From positions 1 through 64,000 of the forward strand of contig MFPR01000020.1 of assembly GCA_001784175.1 (NCBI GenBank): a stretch of 64,000 bases of DNA, written 5' to 3'. The stretch is from Candidatus Lindowbacteria bacterium RIFCSPLOWO2_12_FULL_62_27 (lineage in GTDB: Bacteria; Lindowbacteria; 2-12-FULL-62-27). This document shows positions 55,001 through 60,795 of this stretch, piece by piece. Within the stretch, counting starts at the first letter, position 1. Each line of letters starts with the position of its first letter. Both the position numbers and the translations under genes were made by a program. The notes under the pieces are model-generated. The model had not been told where the DNA came from. It made no database searches and saw only the letters and a program-made list of their open reading frames with translations.

Positions 55001-55652
55001 GCAGAACTACGTGGGCGTGAAATCGACAGGCGACGAGTCGTTGCGGTCCTCGATTTTTGATCCGCCCCCCGCGGCCGGGCCGTCGCTAAGCCTGGGAATC
55101 ATCGACGACGCGAGTGGAGATGGCGCCCGCCGAGCGGCCAGTTTTGCGGCGCCGATCACGTCCATCAAGACGTGGACGATCGTGGTCACCACGAATCTCG
55201 ATTCGCCGGTGACGGTCACATGGGAGGGTGTATCGAGCATTCCTCCGCGCTATGACGCGTATCTCATCGGCGCTCCGGCCGGTCCGGTGAATCTGCGCGA
55301 AGCGTCATCTGTGGTTTCGCAATCCAAAATGACCCTGGCGGTTGGACTGCCCGCATCGGTGTCTCCCTATCTTGCCCCTGCGCTCGATCCGGCGCAGACG
55401 TACGCGTATCCGAACCCGGGCCCGGACGCGAACCACGTGATTTATTTCAAGCACAACATCCTGACTGCGTCCGTTCGGATCAAAATCTTCGATCTCGGCG
55501 GCCGGCTGATCCGGGAACTGACCGGAACGGGCTCGCCCATCCCGTGGGACGGGACCAATCGCGCGGGTCAGCGTATCGGGTCGGGCGTCTACGTGTATGT
55601 CATCGAATCCAGCGGCGCGCGGCTCGTCGACAAGGTGGGGATCGTGCGATGA
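49014..55652 (+). CDS. giant secreted multidomain protein with c-type heme motif, beta-helix, eleven repeats and sorting-like C-terminus
   Basis: 2212 residues. Signal peptide 1-31. A CxxCH heme motif (C53, C56, H57; SQCNVCHVNAGGGGPRNSYG) is followed by a DADGDAFSNLTEI calcium-type loop. Then a PKD/REJ-like domain (about 120-200), a right-handed beta-helix of the NosD/pectate-lyase type (about 207-480), an FN3 domain (485-590) and eleven tandem repeats of about 98 residues (595-1670). An invasin-type Ig domain follows (KCFSVTLTDDTGNAVKGETV). The last 80 residues (YAYPNPGPDANHVIYF, DLGGRLIRELTG, GSGVYVYVIE) resemble FlgD-Ig/type IX sorting domains. It probably sits on or leaves the cell surface. 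The stop overlaps the next gene (ATGA), so it heads a four-gene operon. Enzyme function cannot be stated. Confidence 0.88.
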   Translation: MNRWTVWTGAVLAGAGLSMGWGGRPEPAYSQSSYYTNFSSTYPSSSLANSSQCNVCHVNAGGGGPRNSYGSQWEASDRTFTSINSSDADGDAFSNLTEINAGTFPGNSSSKPNTTPVANAGSDQYKKPGQVVTLDGTGSSDADANPLTYSWSQTGGTTVSLSSTTAGQPTFTPSVADTYTFSLTVNDGTVNSSADAVVITVTYVGPQWYVNDTYVSSTDSFTYVGGSDTSYGLGSPENPLRSAAKALIFAKSGDTIYIDAGLYADTYVLVSSTETAAFKIDTDNLTIIGKDSNATVIDPPGDNSTPGLYGIYADTQANLTVKNIGVTGAYYGIYFQNVDGSALTADSAGANGYAGIHLAGGSDTNTISACRADLNQHGIVLSASSNIGVIQNTLSNIGYQIYVSGGSTSDTINKNNIYVSSANPDSGVFNSSGAAFDFSRNWWDTTDEARIDRMMYDTASAKSIIFRPYRLGVVDPSAGGDTTAPLRPASIGIDTGTAGQIKLTWTIPTVNEETNGGSVGYAGARIYRLANTPDTNHWANPLNLVRIASSTETSWADTTVTGGNVYYYRLTSIDAAAFVNQSFFSDTVAGLVDTTAGQVSLSAPASGHETTQTSIVVQFSALVDSAGIDSYVVEVSKTVAFGSLFFSDTIDGAITADTITGLYNDTHYWRVRAIDLAGNAGAYSDTRGFVVDTASAQVSASAPADAHETTNTSVGVSWSAVGDSVGIDSYALEAAKTSAFASLVFADTIDGAITMDTVTGLYNDTYVWHVRAVDDLGNVGANSSARGFVVDTAAAQVSASAPADGHETTNAPLAVIWSAAGDSVGVDSYAIEAAKTSAFVSLVFADTIDGAITADTITGVYNDTYYWRVRAIDDLGNVGTNSTTRGFVTDTRVDTVQLATPADGSVTADTTPTFSWTQIADSVGIDSYAIEASASPAFATVAYADTVDGSQSSVTVGATAWIKSDTYYWRVRAIDDLANVGPHEDSNVLRIDTLVITVSLAAPPDGHETNAAAFWFRWDGVNAETYAWQLSKSAGFTAISDSVTDTTTSTLYRAFTQQDSFFWRVIGRNSKGEMDTTPARGFVMDTLAAQVALSAPADGYETSASAPAVFWSAVTDSVGIDSYVVEASKSAAFTTTVFVDTTDGTNTTDTITGLYNDTYFWRVRAVDELGNAGASSSARGFLLDTGVAQVSASAPADAHETTNTSVAVSWSAVGDSVGIDSYVVEAAKTGGFAVLVFTDTTDGAVASDTITGLYNDTHFWRVRAIDDLGNAGANSTARGFLVDTAVGQVGALAPADGHETTNTSVLVSVSSLSDSVGIDSYVFEVSKVSAFTAILWTDTIDGALTGDTLTGLYNDTYFWRARAIDDLGNVGANSTARGFVVDTAVAAVVLSSPSSGVRTADTTPALSWSAVSDSTGIDSYAVEVSGSPLFASISYAATVDGSQTSATTDALADSIYYWRVRAIDDLGNAGAHSDSLSFVIDSGVKVTLANPAAGHETTAVSVRFEWSSPDAETYTLHLSRSSAFSSISDSVTDTSATAVVRTLAANDSYYWRVVGRDRTGNTDTASAGFVIDTTAGQVSLVSPADGHETSNTAISFKLEALSDSVGIDSYVIELSKSSAFDTIVFADTMDGAQTEDTITGLYNDTYYWRARAIDDLGNLGANSTSRKFRVDTSAPAAGPVSKMALSNNHQIGDRSTALSKCFSVTLTDDTGNAVKGETVTFSVLYPSAGGAALARGTVVSDDSGQACDTLTLGTVRGPYHVKAASASNSKLAAVFVSYVDGLDISPSTFKMIAPDKSLSASGVAALIQDDLPKSTVVEWNQDAGASAGLNDYVTPSSVVRGRSYWIYDASGGALGFQGTAGFDTVSVFLKAGWHQIGSGQYFYVSWDSDVRFDSGGTKYTPAQADSAGLIQNAVYWYTGGGYAWGPDRATPAISAVQLKPAIGFFIYAKQSCTMTVYPNPAVPAETSTQIMSQAPVYPPGIWAVRLSASAGPYSDAQNYVGVKSTGDESLRSSIFDPPPAAGPSLSLGIIDDASGDGARRAASFAAPITSIKTWTIVVTTNLDSPVTVTWEGVSSIPPRYDAYLIGAPAGPVNLREASSVVSQSKMTLAVGLPASVSPYLAPALDPAQTYAYPNPGPDANHVIYFKHNILTASVRIKIFDLGGRLIRELTGTGSPIPWDGTNRAGQRIGSGVYVYVIESSGARLVDKVGIVR
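50798..54030 (+). repeat. eleven tandem coding repeats of about 294 bases
   Basis: Each unit encodes a pattern like SAPADGHETTNTSV, SDSVGIDSYVVEASK, TITGLYNDTYYWRVRAID and DLGNVGANSTARGFVVDT. Units 5 and 10 form a separate subtype lacking the SVGIDSY block (they read AETYAWQLSKSAGF and AETYTLHLSRSSAF). Units 4 and 9 form another (TADTTPTFSW, SADTTPALSW-like). The order 1-3, 4, 5, 6-8, 9, 10, 11 suggests duplication of a multi-unit block. Confidence 0.9.
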
Positions 55653-57070
55653 AATCTGTGGTTGGCGTCTGCCTTTGTTTGCTCATCTTGCTTGTTTCTC
55701 CGGCCGTCGCCCAGATGTCCGCGGAGGACCTGCGGCGGGAGCGGCAGGAGACGCTGGAGGCGCTTCGCCGCACGGAGGATTTCTCCGGGAAATCTTCGTG
55801 GGTGTCCCGCGGGCTGAGCCGGGCGTCCGGCTGGCGGATGAAATTCGGCGGGGTCTATTCGCCGTCGTACACGTCGGGCGGCAACAACGATCGGGATGGG
55901 TCGATGCAGGATGCGCTCGATCACACATGGGACCAGGATGTCCGGATGTTCTTCCATCTGACCAGCCGGAGCGGGAAAACGAAGGTATACGCGCGTGTCA
56001 AGTCCACGTACGCCCGAAACGCGCGGACGGCGCCGGCGATCCGCGGCTCGGACCTCGTTGCGCCGACCTTTGACATGCTGTATCTTCAGCGCCTGTTCCA
56101 GGCCGGGGGCTGGCGGCACACCCTCACGGCGGGCCGGCAGTACGTTTCGGTTGAACGCGGGATATCGTTCGGTCTCGTGTCGGACGGCCTGCAGGTCGAG
56201 TCGAAATCGAGGGTGAACGAACTCCAGGCGTTTTTCGTCCGGCAAAATCCCGGGGACGACAACGTCGACATCCTGTCGGCCGGGGCCGGCCGGACGAAGC
56301 GGTGGTTTTATGGCGCCGAGTGGAAATTCCGGTTTTTGTCCAACCACAAGGCCGGCGTCTTCGCCGTGGGCAACGTCGACCGGAACGACGAAGCCCCGGA
56401 CGCGTCCGGCCAGCGTCATCAGCTTGATTCGTTCTACTACGGTCTTGGACTGGACGGCCGGGTCTTCGGCAACCTCAGCTACTGGGTTCTGTCGATTCAG
56501 GAGTCCGGGAGGACCTATCCGAACGGCGGGGCATCGAAGGTCAGCATTGCGGCGAGCGCGCTCGACGCGGGTGTCCGGTACTTTTTCCGCACTGCCACCG
56601 CCCCCAGCTTATATGCCGAATATGCGTCCGCCTCCGGTGACGGCGACGCGACCGGAAGCAGCAGCTCCACGCTCGGAGGAAGCGCGTCCGGAAATGACCG
56701 GCGCTTTATCGGATTTGGCGGGCTCAGCCTCGGATATGCGCTCGCGCCGCAGCTCACCAACATCGACGTCCTCAAACTCGGCATGAGCGTCAAACCGTTC
56801 GGCTGGACTGCGTCGCAGTCCTGGTCGGAGTTTTCCGTCCAGCCGACGTATTACATTTACCGGAAGGACCAGGCGTCGGGGGCGACGTCCGATCCCTACA
56901 GCACCGTCGTGTCCCGCGACTTGGGCGCCGAGTTTGACCTGACGATGGCGTGGAAAGCCGCCGTCGATATTTCGTATCAGCTCAAGTTCGGCCGGTTCAA
57001 CCCGGCGGCGGCCTATCCGAACCGCGGCACGGAAAATTACCTGCGTCTGAAGCTGACGCTGGACCTGTGA
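55649..57070 (+). CDS. outer-membrane beta-barrel, alginate-export/porin-like
   Basis: 473 residues with signal peptide (MKSVVGVCLCLLILLVSPAVA). After an Arg/Glu-rich helix (EDLRRERQETLEALRRTED) comes a beta-barrel with blocks of the AlgE/alginate-export type: LYLQRLFQAGGWRHTLTAGRQYVSVERG, then SDGLQVESKSRVNELQAFFVRQ (quoted in parts), and ending LRLKLTLDL. Such barrels export polysaccharide or take up small organics; here the neighbour is a giant secreted protein, so it could help anchor or export it. The ATG overlaps the giant gene stop and its own stop overlaps the next ATG. Confidence 0.82.
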   Translation: MKSVVGVCLCLLILLVSPAVAQMSAEDLRRERQETLEALRRTEDFSGKSSWVSRGLSRASGWRMKFGGVYSPSYTSGGNNDRDGSMQDALDHTWDQDVRMFFHLTSRSGKTKVYARVKSTYARNARTAPAIRGSDLVAPTFDMLYLQRLFQAGGWRHTLTAGRQYVSVERGISFGLVSDGLQVESKSRVNELQAFFVRQNPGDDNVDILSAGAGRTKRWFYGAEWKFRFLSNHKAGVFAVGNVDRNDEAPDASGQRHQLDSFYYGLGLDGRVFGNLSYWVLSIQESGRTYPNGGASKVSIAASALDAGVRYFFRTATAPSLYAEYASASGDGDATGSSSSTLGGSASGNDRRFIGFGGLSLGYALAPQLTNIDVLKLGMSVKPFGWTASQSWSEFSVQPTYYIYRKDQASGATSDPYSTVVSRDLGAEFDLTMAWKAAVDISYQLKFGRFNPAAAYPNRGTENYLRLKLTLDL

Positions 57071-57555
57071 TGAAACCCGCCGGTCGTTCGCTCCTTGGGA
57101 TTCTGCTCGTTGCGTTTGCCGTCTTTCCGGTGCGGCCGGCGCAGGCCGAACCCGAATCGGCGTATTACGCGGCGCTCATGCGGAAGGAGTCGGCGACGGT
57201 GGAGGACGCCGTCCGGCTCCTTGCGCGGATGCGGGGCTACGCGGGCGAATCCGACATGCGCAGCGAGATGCGCCATCTGGATGAGAGCGGCGTTCAGTTC
57301 AAGCGTGATATCGAGGGCATACGAAATTCCGCCCTGACCGCCGGCAACGCCGCCCACCTCTTGCTTCAGGCGACCGGACTCAAGGGCGGCGTCATGTCGT
57401 GGGTGTTTCCGTCCAGCCAGCGGTACGCGCTGCGGCAGGCGATCCATCTGGGCCTTCTGCCGGAGACAACGGCCGTGGAGGACAGGCTGTCCGGCAAGGA
57501 CCTGATGGGCATGGTGAGCAAGCTGGCGCAACGGGCGCGTGGACGGTTGAAATGA
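57070..57555 (+). CDS. small exported protein of unknown function
   Basis: 161 residues with a clear signal peptide (SLLGILLVAFAVFPVRPAQA). The mature part is helical (ESAYYAALMRKESATVEDAVRLLARM, KRDIEGIRNSALTAGNAAHLLL) and ends in a basic tail. I do not recognise a family. Its ATG overlaps the barrel stop (TGATG) and its TGA overlaps the FecR gene start, so expression is coupled to the surface-protein operon. A periplasmic accessory of the barrel or of the giant protein is plausible. Confidence 0.75.
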   Translation: MKPAGRSLLGILLVAFAVFPVRPAQAEPESAYYAALMRKESATVEDAVRLLARMRGYAGESDMRSEMRHLDESGVQFKRDIEGIRNSALTAGNAAHLLLQATGLKGGVMSWVFPSSQRYALRQAIHLGLLPETTAVEDRLSGKDLMGMVSKLAQRARGRLK

Positions 57556-58466
57556 GCCCTCGATTGACGGCCGCCGGTTGCGTGGTGCTGGCCGGGTTTC
57601 TGTTTGTCCATATTCCCGTGTCCTTCGCGGCGGACGTGATGGTCGGCGTATTGAAAGAGGTGCGCGGAAACGTCGAGATTCTGAAGCGCGGCGAGACCGA
57701 ATGGCGGAAGGCCCGGTCGGGCGCGGAGGTCATGCCTGGAGACAAACTTTCGACCGGGATGCAGGGCACGGCGCGGCTCGAGTATCGCAACAGCGCGATT
57801 GATATCGAGCCTCTGACGCAGTTCGTGGTCGGGCGGACGCTGGAGGACAGCGAGAAATTCTATACGGAGATGTTCCTTCAGGTGGGCAAGATCATATCGG
57901 AGGTGAATCCCAGGAGCGGGAAACAGAACAAATTCACGGTGACGACGCCGGCCGGCGTCTGCGGGATTCGCGGAAGCAAACAGGAGGTCGGCCATTTCCC
58001 GCAGACCGGGACGGAAATGCGGATGCTGGAGGGCCACGGGTTTATGGGCGCGGTCAAGCCGGAGAATCTCCCGGCGCCGGTCCAGGCGGTTCTCGGCATC
58101 GCGCCGGCGGCCGGTGGCGGGGAGGCCCCCGCGGAAAACGCGGGCCTCCTCAGCGAACAGGCGTTCGATTTCGTCTATACCGCCGGCGCCGGCCAGTCGA
58201 TCGAAGTCCGCGATATGATCGATCCGGGCGCGGTGGTGGACGCCGCTCAGGGCCTGGCGCGGGACGCCGTCGCGGATGTGACGCCGGCGGCACTGTCGGA
58301 CAAGGAGCGCGAAGCGACCCAAATCACGGCGGAACCGGTCGATGCGCCGGTCGCCGTGACAACGCGGGCTGAGCTGGCCGCGCAAGCGGACGAAGTGCGG
58401 ACGGCCACGACCACCGCCGTGACGACCTCGACGACGATCCGGTTTCCGGACCGCCCCGGTCAGTAA
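57552..58466 (+). CDS. exported FecR-domain protein
   Basis: 304 residues, signal peptide at the start (GCVVLAGFLFVHIPVSFA). Residues about 30-150 form a FecR domain (VRGNVEILKRGETEWRKAR, MPGDKLSTGMQGTARLEY, VGKIISEVNPRSGK, VTTPAGVCGIRGSK). In TonB systems FecR is an anti-sigma regulator, but here no sigma factor or TonB-dependent receptor is nearby and no inner-membrane helix follows. The C-terminal 140 residues are Ala/Thr rich and probably disordered. FecR-like beta domains also occur in exported structural proteins, which fits this operon better. Its end overlaps the convergent cytochrome-porin gene by 7 bases. Confidence 0.85.
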   Translation: MSPRLTAAGCVVLAGFLFVHIPVSFAADVMVGVLKEVRGNVEILKRGETEWRKARSGAEVMPGDKLSTGMQGTARLEYRNSAIDIEPLTQFVVGRTLEDSEKFYTEMFLQVGKIISEVNPRSGKQNKFTVTTPAGVCGIRGSKQEVGHFPQTGTEMRMLEGHGFMGAVKPENLPAPVQAVLGIAPAAGGGEAPAENAGLLSEQAFDFVYTAGAGQSIEVRDMIDPGAVVDAAQGLARDAVADVTPAALSDKEREATQITAEPVDAPVAVTTRAELAAQADEVRTATTTAVTTSTTIRFPDRPGQ

Positions 58467-59884
58467 AACAAATGCAGTTGCGTCTGGAACCGTCTTTCCT
58501 TTGATCGGGCGCCTCCCGCCGTCCTGCTGGACAGCGTATTCATCAGTGTTTCGAGCTGGACGCCCGGCAGGAGATAATTCTTGAACCCATAGGCGAATTC
58601 GTACGCCGACCCCGGCGCGGACGTGACGGAGACGTTGGACTTGGCGAAATTCACCTCGGCGTAATTTTGCCGCCACAGGCGTGTCTTGGTTTCCAGCGTA
58701 TAGACGCGTGATCGCGCGCTGCCGGCCGCGAGATGCCGCCGGACTTTGAGGAGTTCGAAATTGGCTGTGAGACGCTTGTGAGACATGCCGCCGGTCAGGG
58801 AATAGAGGTCCTTTTTCAGTTGCGTCACGGCGCTTTTCGATTTCCATCCCGAAATCATGAAATAGGCGCCGAAGGTGACGAACCGTCCGCCCAGATTATA
58901 TGCGAATCCCCGCGCCTGATCGCGCCCGTCGCCTTTCTGGGGGCCGAAAAAATGCAGGTTGAGGAACGGAACATTGGGCGCGGTTCCCACAGAAAAGGCG
59001 CGATATCCCGATCGCAGCGTGAACCCGGCCAGCGACTGCGCCAGGGAGCTTCGGTCCGGCGTGTAATGGCCGAAGAGCGGGAAATAGACGCCGTACATCG
59101 CGAACGTGTTGAACGGCATCTGATCGACGAGAACGTAGGCGGACCTCAGGACGGAGTTCGGTCCGGAATTGAACAACTCGGCGATGCGGGCCTTCGGCGG
59201 GTCCTTTTCGACAAACCGGTTTTCGACCACGAGGTTCAGATATCGCCGAAACGGTTTCACCCGAACGCCGACATCCGCAAAGGAAACGTAGCTCAATTTT
59301 TTTTCGGCGTACGGCGTTCCCTCCTTGTAATCGACGTACTGATACCGGGCTTCCCCTCCGACGTTCACCCACCGCCGTTCCTTCCGCCAGGGATCTTCGC
59401 GCGTCAGGCGCTCCATGAACTCGCGCCGGTTCGACACGACGATTTTTTCCTGGCCGTCCGAGCGGTCGTAGTCTTTTTCGTCATAATCGAGATCGTCGAT
59501 GGTGACCAGCGGATGGCCTTCGGGCGGCGCATTTGTTCCACCCCCCGCCGGCTGGTCGGCGTAAGCTTGATCCTTGAGGGGCGCCGGCGTTTTTTCGTTT
59601 CCAAGAAATTCCGAGATGAACGACCGAAGCCAGCGCTTCTCCTGCCAGAGCCCGTACATCGTGCGCATGCCGCCTCCGTTCGGATTGACGTGGCAGGCTT
59701 GGCAGGAGAGCGTGCAGCGGCGCTGAATGAGCGGGACATTTCGCCTCGATGGCGAATGGCATGCGGCGCAATTTTGCGAAACACGATTCGCAAGCCATGG
59801 CTCGGCGGAAACGGAAACGGAAGAGGAAAGAAAGGCCCAAAACAGGGCTATGGTAAAAATATTTTTACCCGAGTGCCTCTCCAT
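58460..59884 (-). CDS. diheme cytochrome c fused to an outer-membrane beta-barrel
   Basis: 474 residues. Signal peptide 1-27. Two CxxCH heme motifs, C39-C42-H43 (QNCAACHSP) and C61-C64-H65 (SCQACHVNPNGGG), fill the N-terminal 85 residues. After an acidic linker (about 100-150) comes a barrel of some 310 residues with alternating strands (EARYQYVDYKEGT, YLNLVVENRFVEKD, LTANFELLKVRRHL) ending RFQTQLHLFY, an outer-membrane C-terminus. The layout, heme domain plugged into a porin on one chain, recalls Cyc2 iron oxidases, which have a single heme. I infer electron transfer across the outer membrane. It follows the response regulator gene by 37 bases on the same strand. Confidence 0.85.
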   Translation of the reverse strand: MERHSGKNIFTIALFWAFLSSSVSVSAEPWLANRVSQNCAACHSPSRRNVPLIQRRCTLSCQACHVNPNGGGMRTMYGLWQEKRWLRSFISEFLGNEKTPAPLKDQAYADQPAGGGTNAPPEGHPLVTIDDLDYDEKDYDRSDGQEKIVVSNRREFMERLTREDPWRKERRWVNVGGEARYQYVDYKEGTPYAEKKLSYVSFADVGVRVKPFRRYLNLVVENRFVEKDPPKARIAELFNSGPNSVLRSAYVLVDQMPFNTFAMYGVYFPLFGHYTPDRSSLAQSLAGFTLRSGYRAFSVGTAPNVPFLNLHFFGPQKGDGRDQARGFAYNLGGRFVTFGAYFMISGWKSKSAVTQLKKDLYSLTGGMSHKRLTANFELLKVRRHLAAGSARSRVYTLETKTRLWRQNYAEVNFAKSNVSVTSAPGSAYEFAYGFKNYLLPGVQLETLMNTLSSRTAGGARSKERRFQTQLHLFY

Positions 59885-59921
59885 ATATATATAGCCCGTC
59901 CCAACCCCCGTCTGTATGGTC

Positions 59922-60290
59922 TTACTTGCCGATCAGGTCACGCACGATGCCGATGAGTTGTGAATTGGTGAATGGTTTGCTGAGATACTCGTCCGCGCCG
60001 CACTCGCGACCCTTCCGGATGTCCTCCGGCGTGGTCTTTGCGCTGACGAAACAGACCTTGAGTTCCTGCATGTGCGGATTGGCCTTGAGCATCCGGCAGA
60101 CCTTGTAACCGTCCATGCCGGGGAGTCTGACATCGAGGAGGATGAGATCGGGGGCCCCTTTGGAAAGCCCTTTGATCATGCTTTCACCGTCGAGGAATCC
60201 TTCCACCGAATAACCGGCGCCGGCCAGAACTTCCTTGACCAGGTCCAGCACGGGCTGTTCGTCGTCGACGATGAAGACGCGCTTGGCCAT
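59922..60290 (-). CDS. single-domain response regulator (CheY-like)
   Basis: 122 residues forming one receiver domain. Acidic pocket D9-D10 (FIVDDEQ), phosphoacceptor D53 (LILLDVRLPGMDGY), switch Ser S83 and Lys K105 (EYLSKPFTNSQL) are all present. There is no output domain, so it must act by protein contact or phosphotransfer. The ATG at 60290 is preceded by the divergent ccmE gene. It lies directly upstream of the cytochrome-porin gene on the same strand and may be co-transcribed. No histidine kinase gene is in the window. Confidence 0.95.
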   Translation of the reverse strand: MAKRVFIVDDEQPVLDLVKEVLAGAGYSVEGFLDGESMIKGLSKGAPDLILLDVRLPGMDGYKVCRMLKANPHMQELKVCFVSAKTTPEDIRKGRECGADEYLSKPFTNSQLIGIVRDLIGK

Positions 60291-60360
60291 GAGGGAATCA
60301 CTTTGACAAACTTTGAGGCGACTCGCAAGTCTTGACGACCTGAGATACCATACGGCGCGT

Positions 60361-60783
60361 ATGGACGGATCATCTTCACAATCGGCTCGAATGTGGATCT
60401 GGGTGGCGCTGTCCGGCGCCGCCGTCGTGTATCTGGTGGTGACCTCCATCCGCGGCACCGAGCTTCCGTACGTGAACGCCGCGGACCTGCCCGCGTCCGG
60501 CCCCCGCGCCGTTCGGGTGGCGGGAAAGGTGGCGGTGGGCGGGATCGAATCGGAGGGCCCCGGGGACGTGTCGATCGCGTTTTTGTTGATTGACGAGCGT
60601 GGCGACACGGTGCGGGTCGAGTATTCGGGTGTGCGCCCGGACGCCTTCCGGGAAGGCGCGCAGGCGGTGGCGGAGGGCACGTACGACGCGCCGAAGGCCG
60701 TGTTTCACGCGGAACTCTTGCAGGCGAAGTGCCCGTCGAAGTATGAGGTCAGCCCGCCGGCTGGTGTCCGGCCGGGAACCTGA
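60361..60783 (+). CDS. ccmE: cytochrome c maturation heme chaperone CcmE, Cys variant
   Basis: 140 residues. An N-terminal anchor helix (MWIWVALSGAAVVYLVV) and an OB-fold beta barrel (RAVRVAGKVAVGGI, VRVEYSGVRPDAFREG, AVAEGTYDA) are as in CcmE. The heme-binding motif is C124-P-S-K-Y128 where the classical protein has HxxxY. Cys-type CcmE with CxxxY is known from Desulfovibrio and archaea, so the gene should be functional but in the variant System I pathway. ccmF follows 12 bases later. The ATG at 60361 was preferred to an upstream frame that adds non-homologous residues. Confidence 0.92.
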   Translation: MDGSSSQSARMWIWVALSGAAVVYLVVTSIRGTELPYVNAADLPASGPRAVRVAGKVAVGGIESEGPGDVSIAFLLIDERGDTVRVEYSGVRPDAFREGAQAVAEGTYDAPKAVFHAELLQAKCPSKYEVSPPAGVRPGT

Positions 60784-60795
60784 TCGCCCCGCTCG

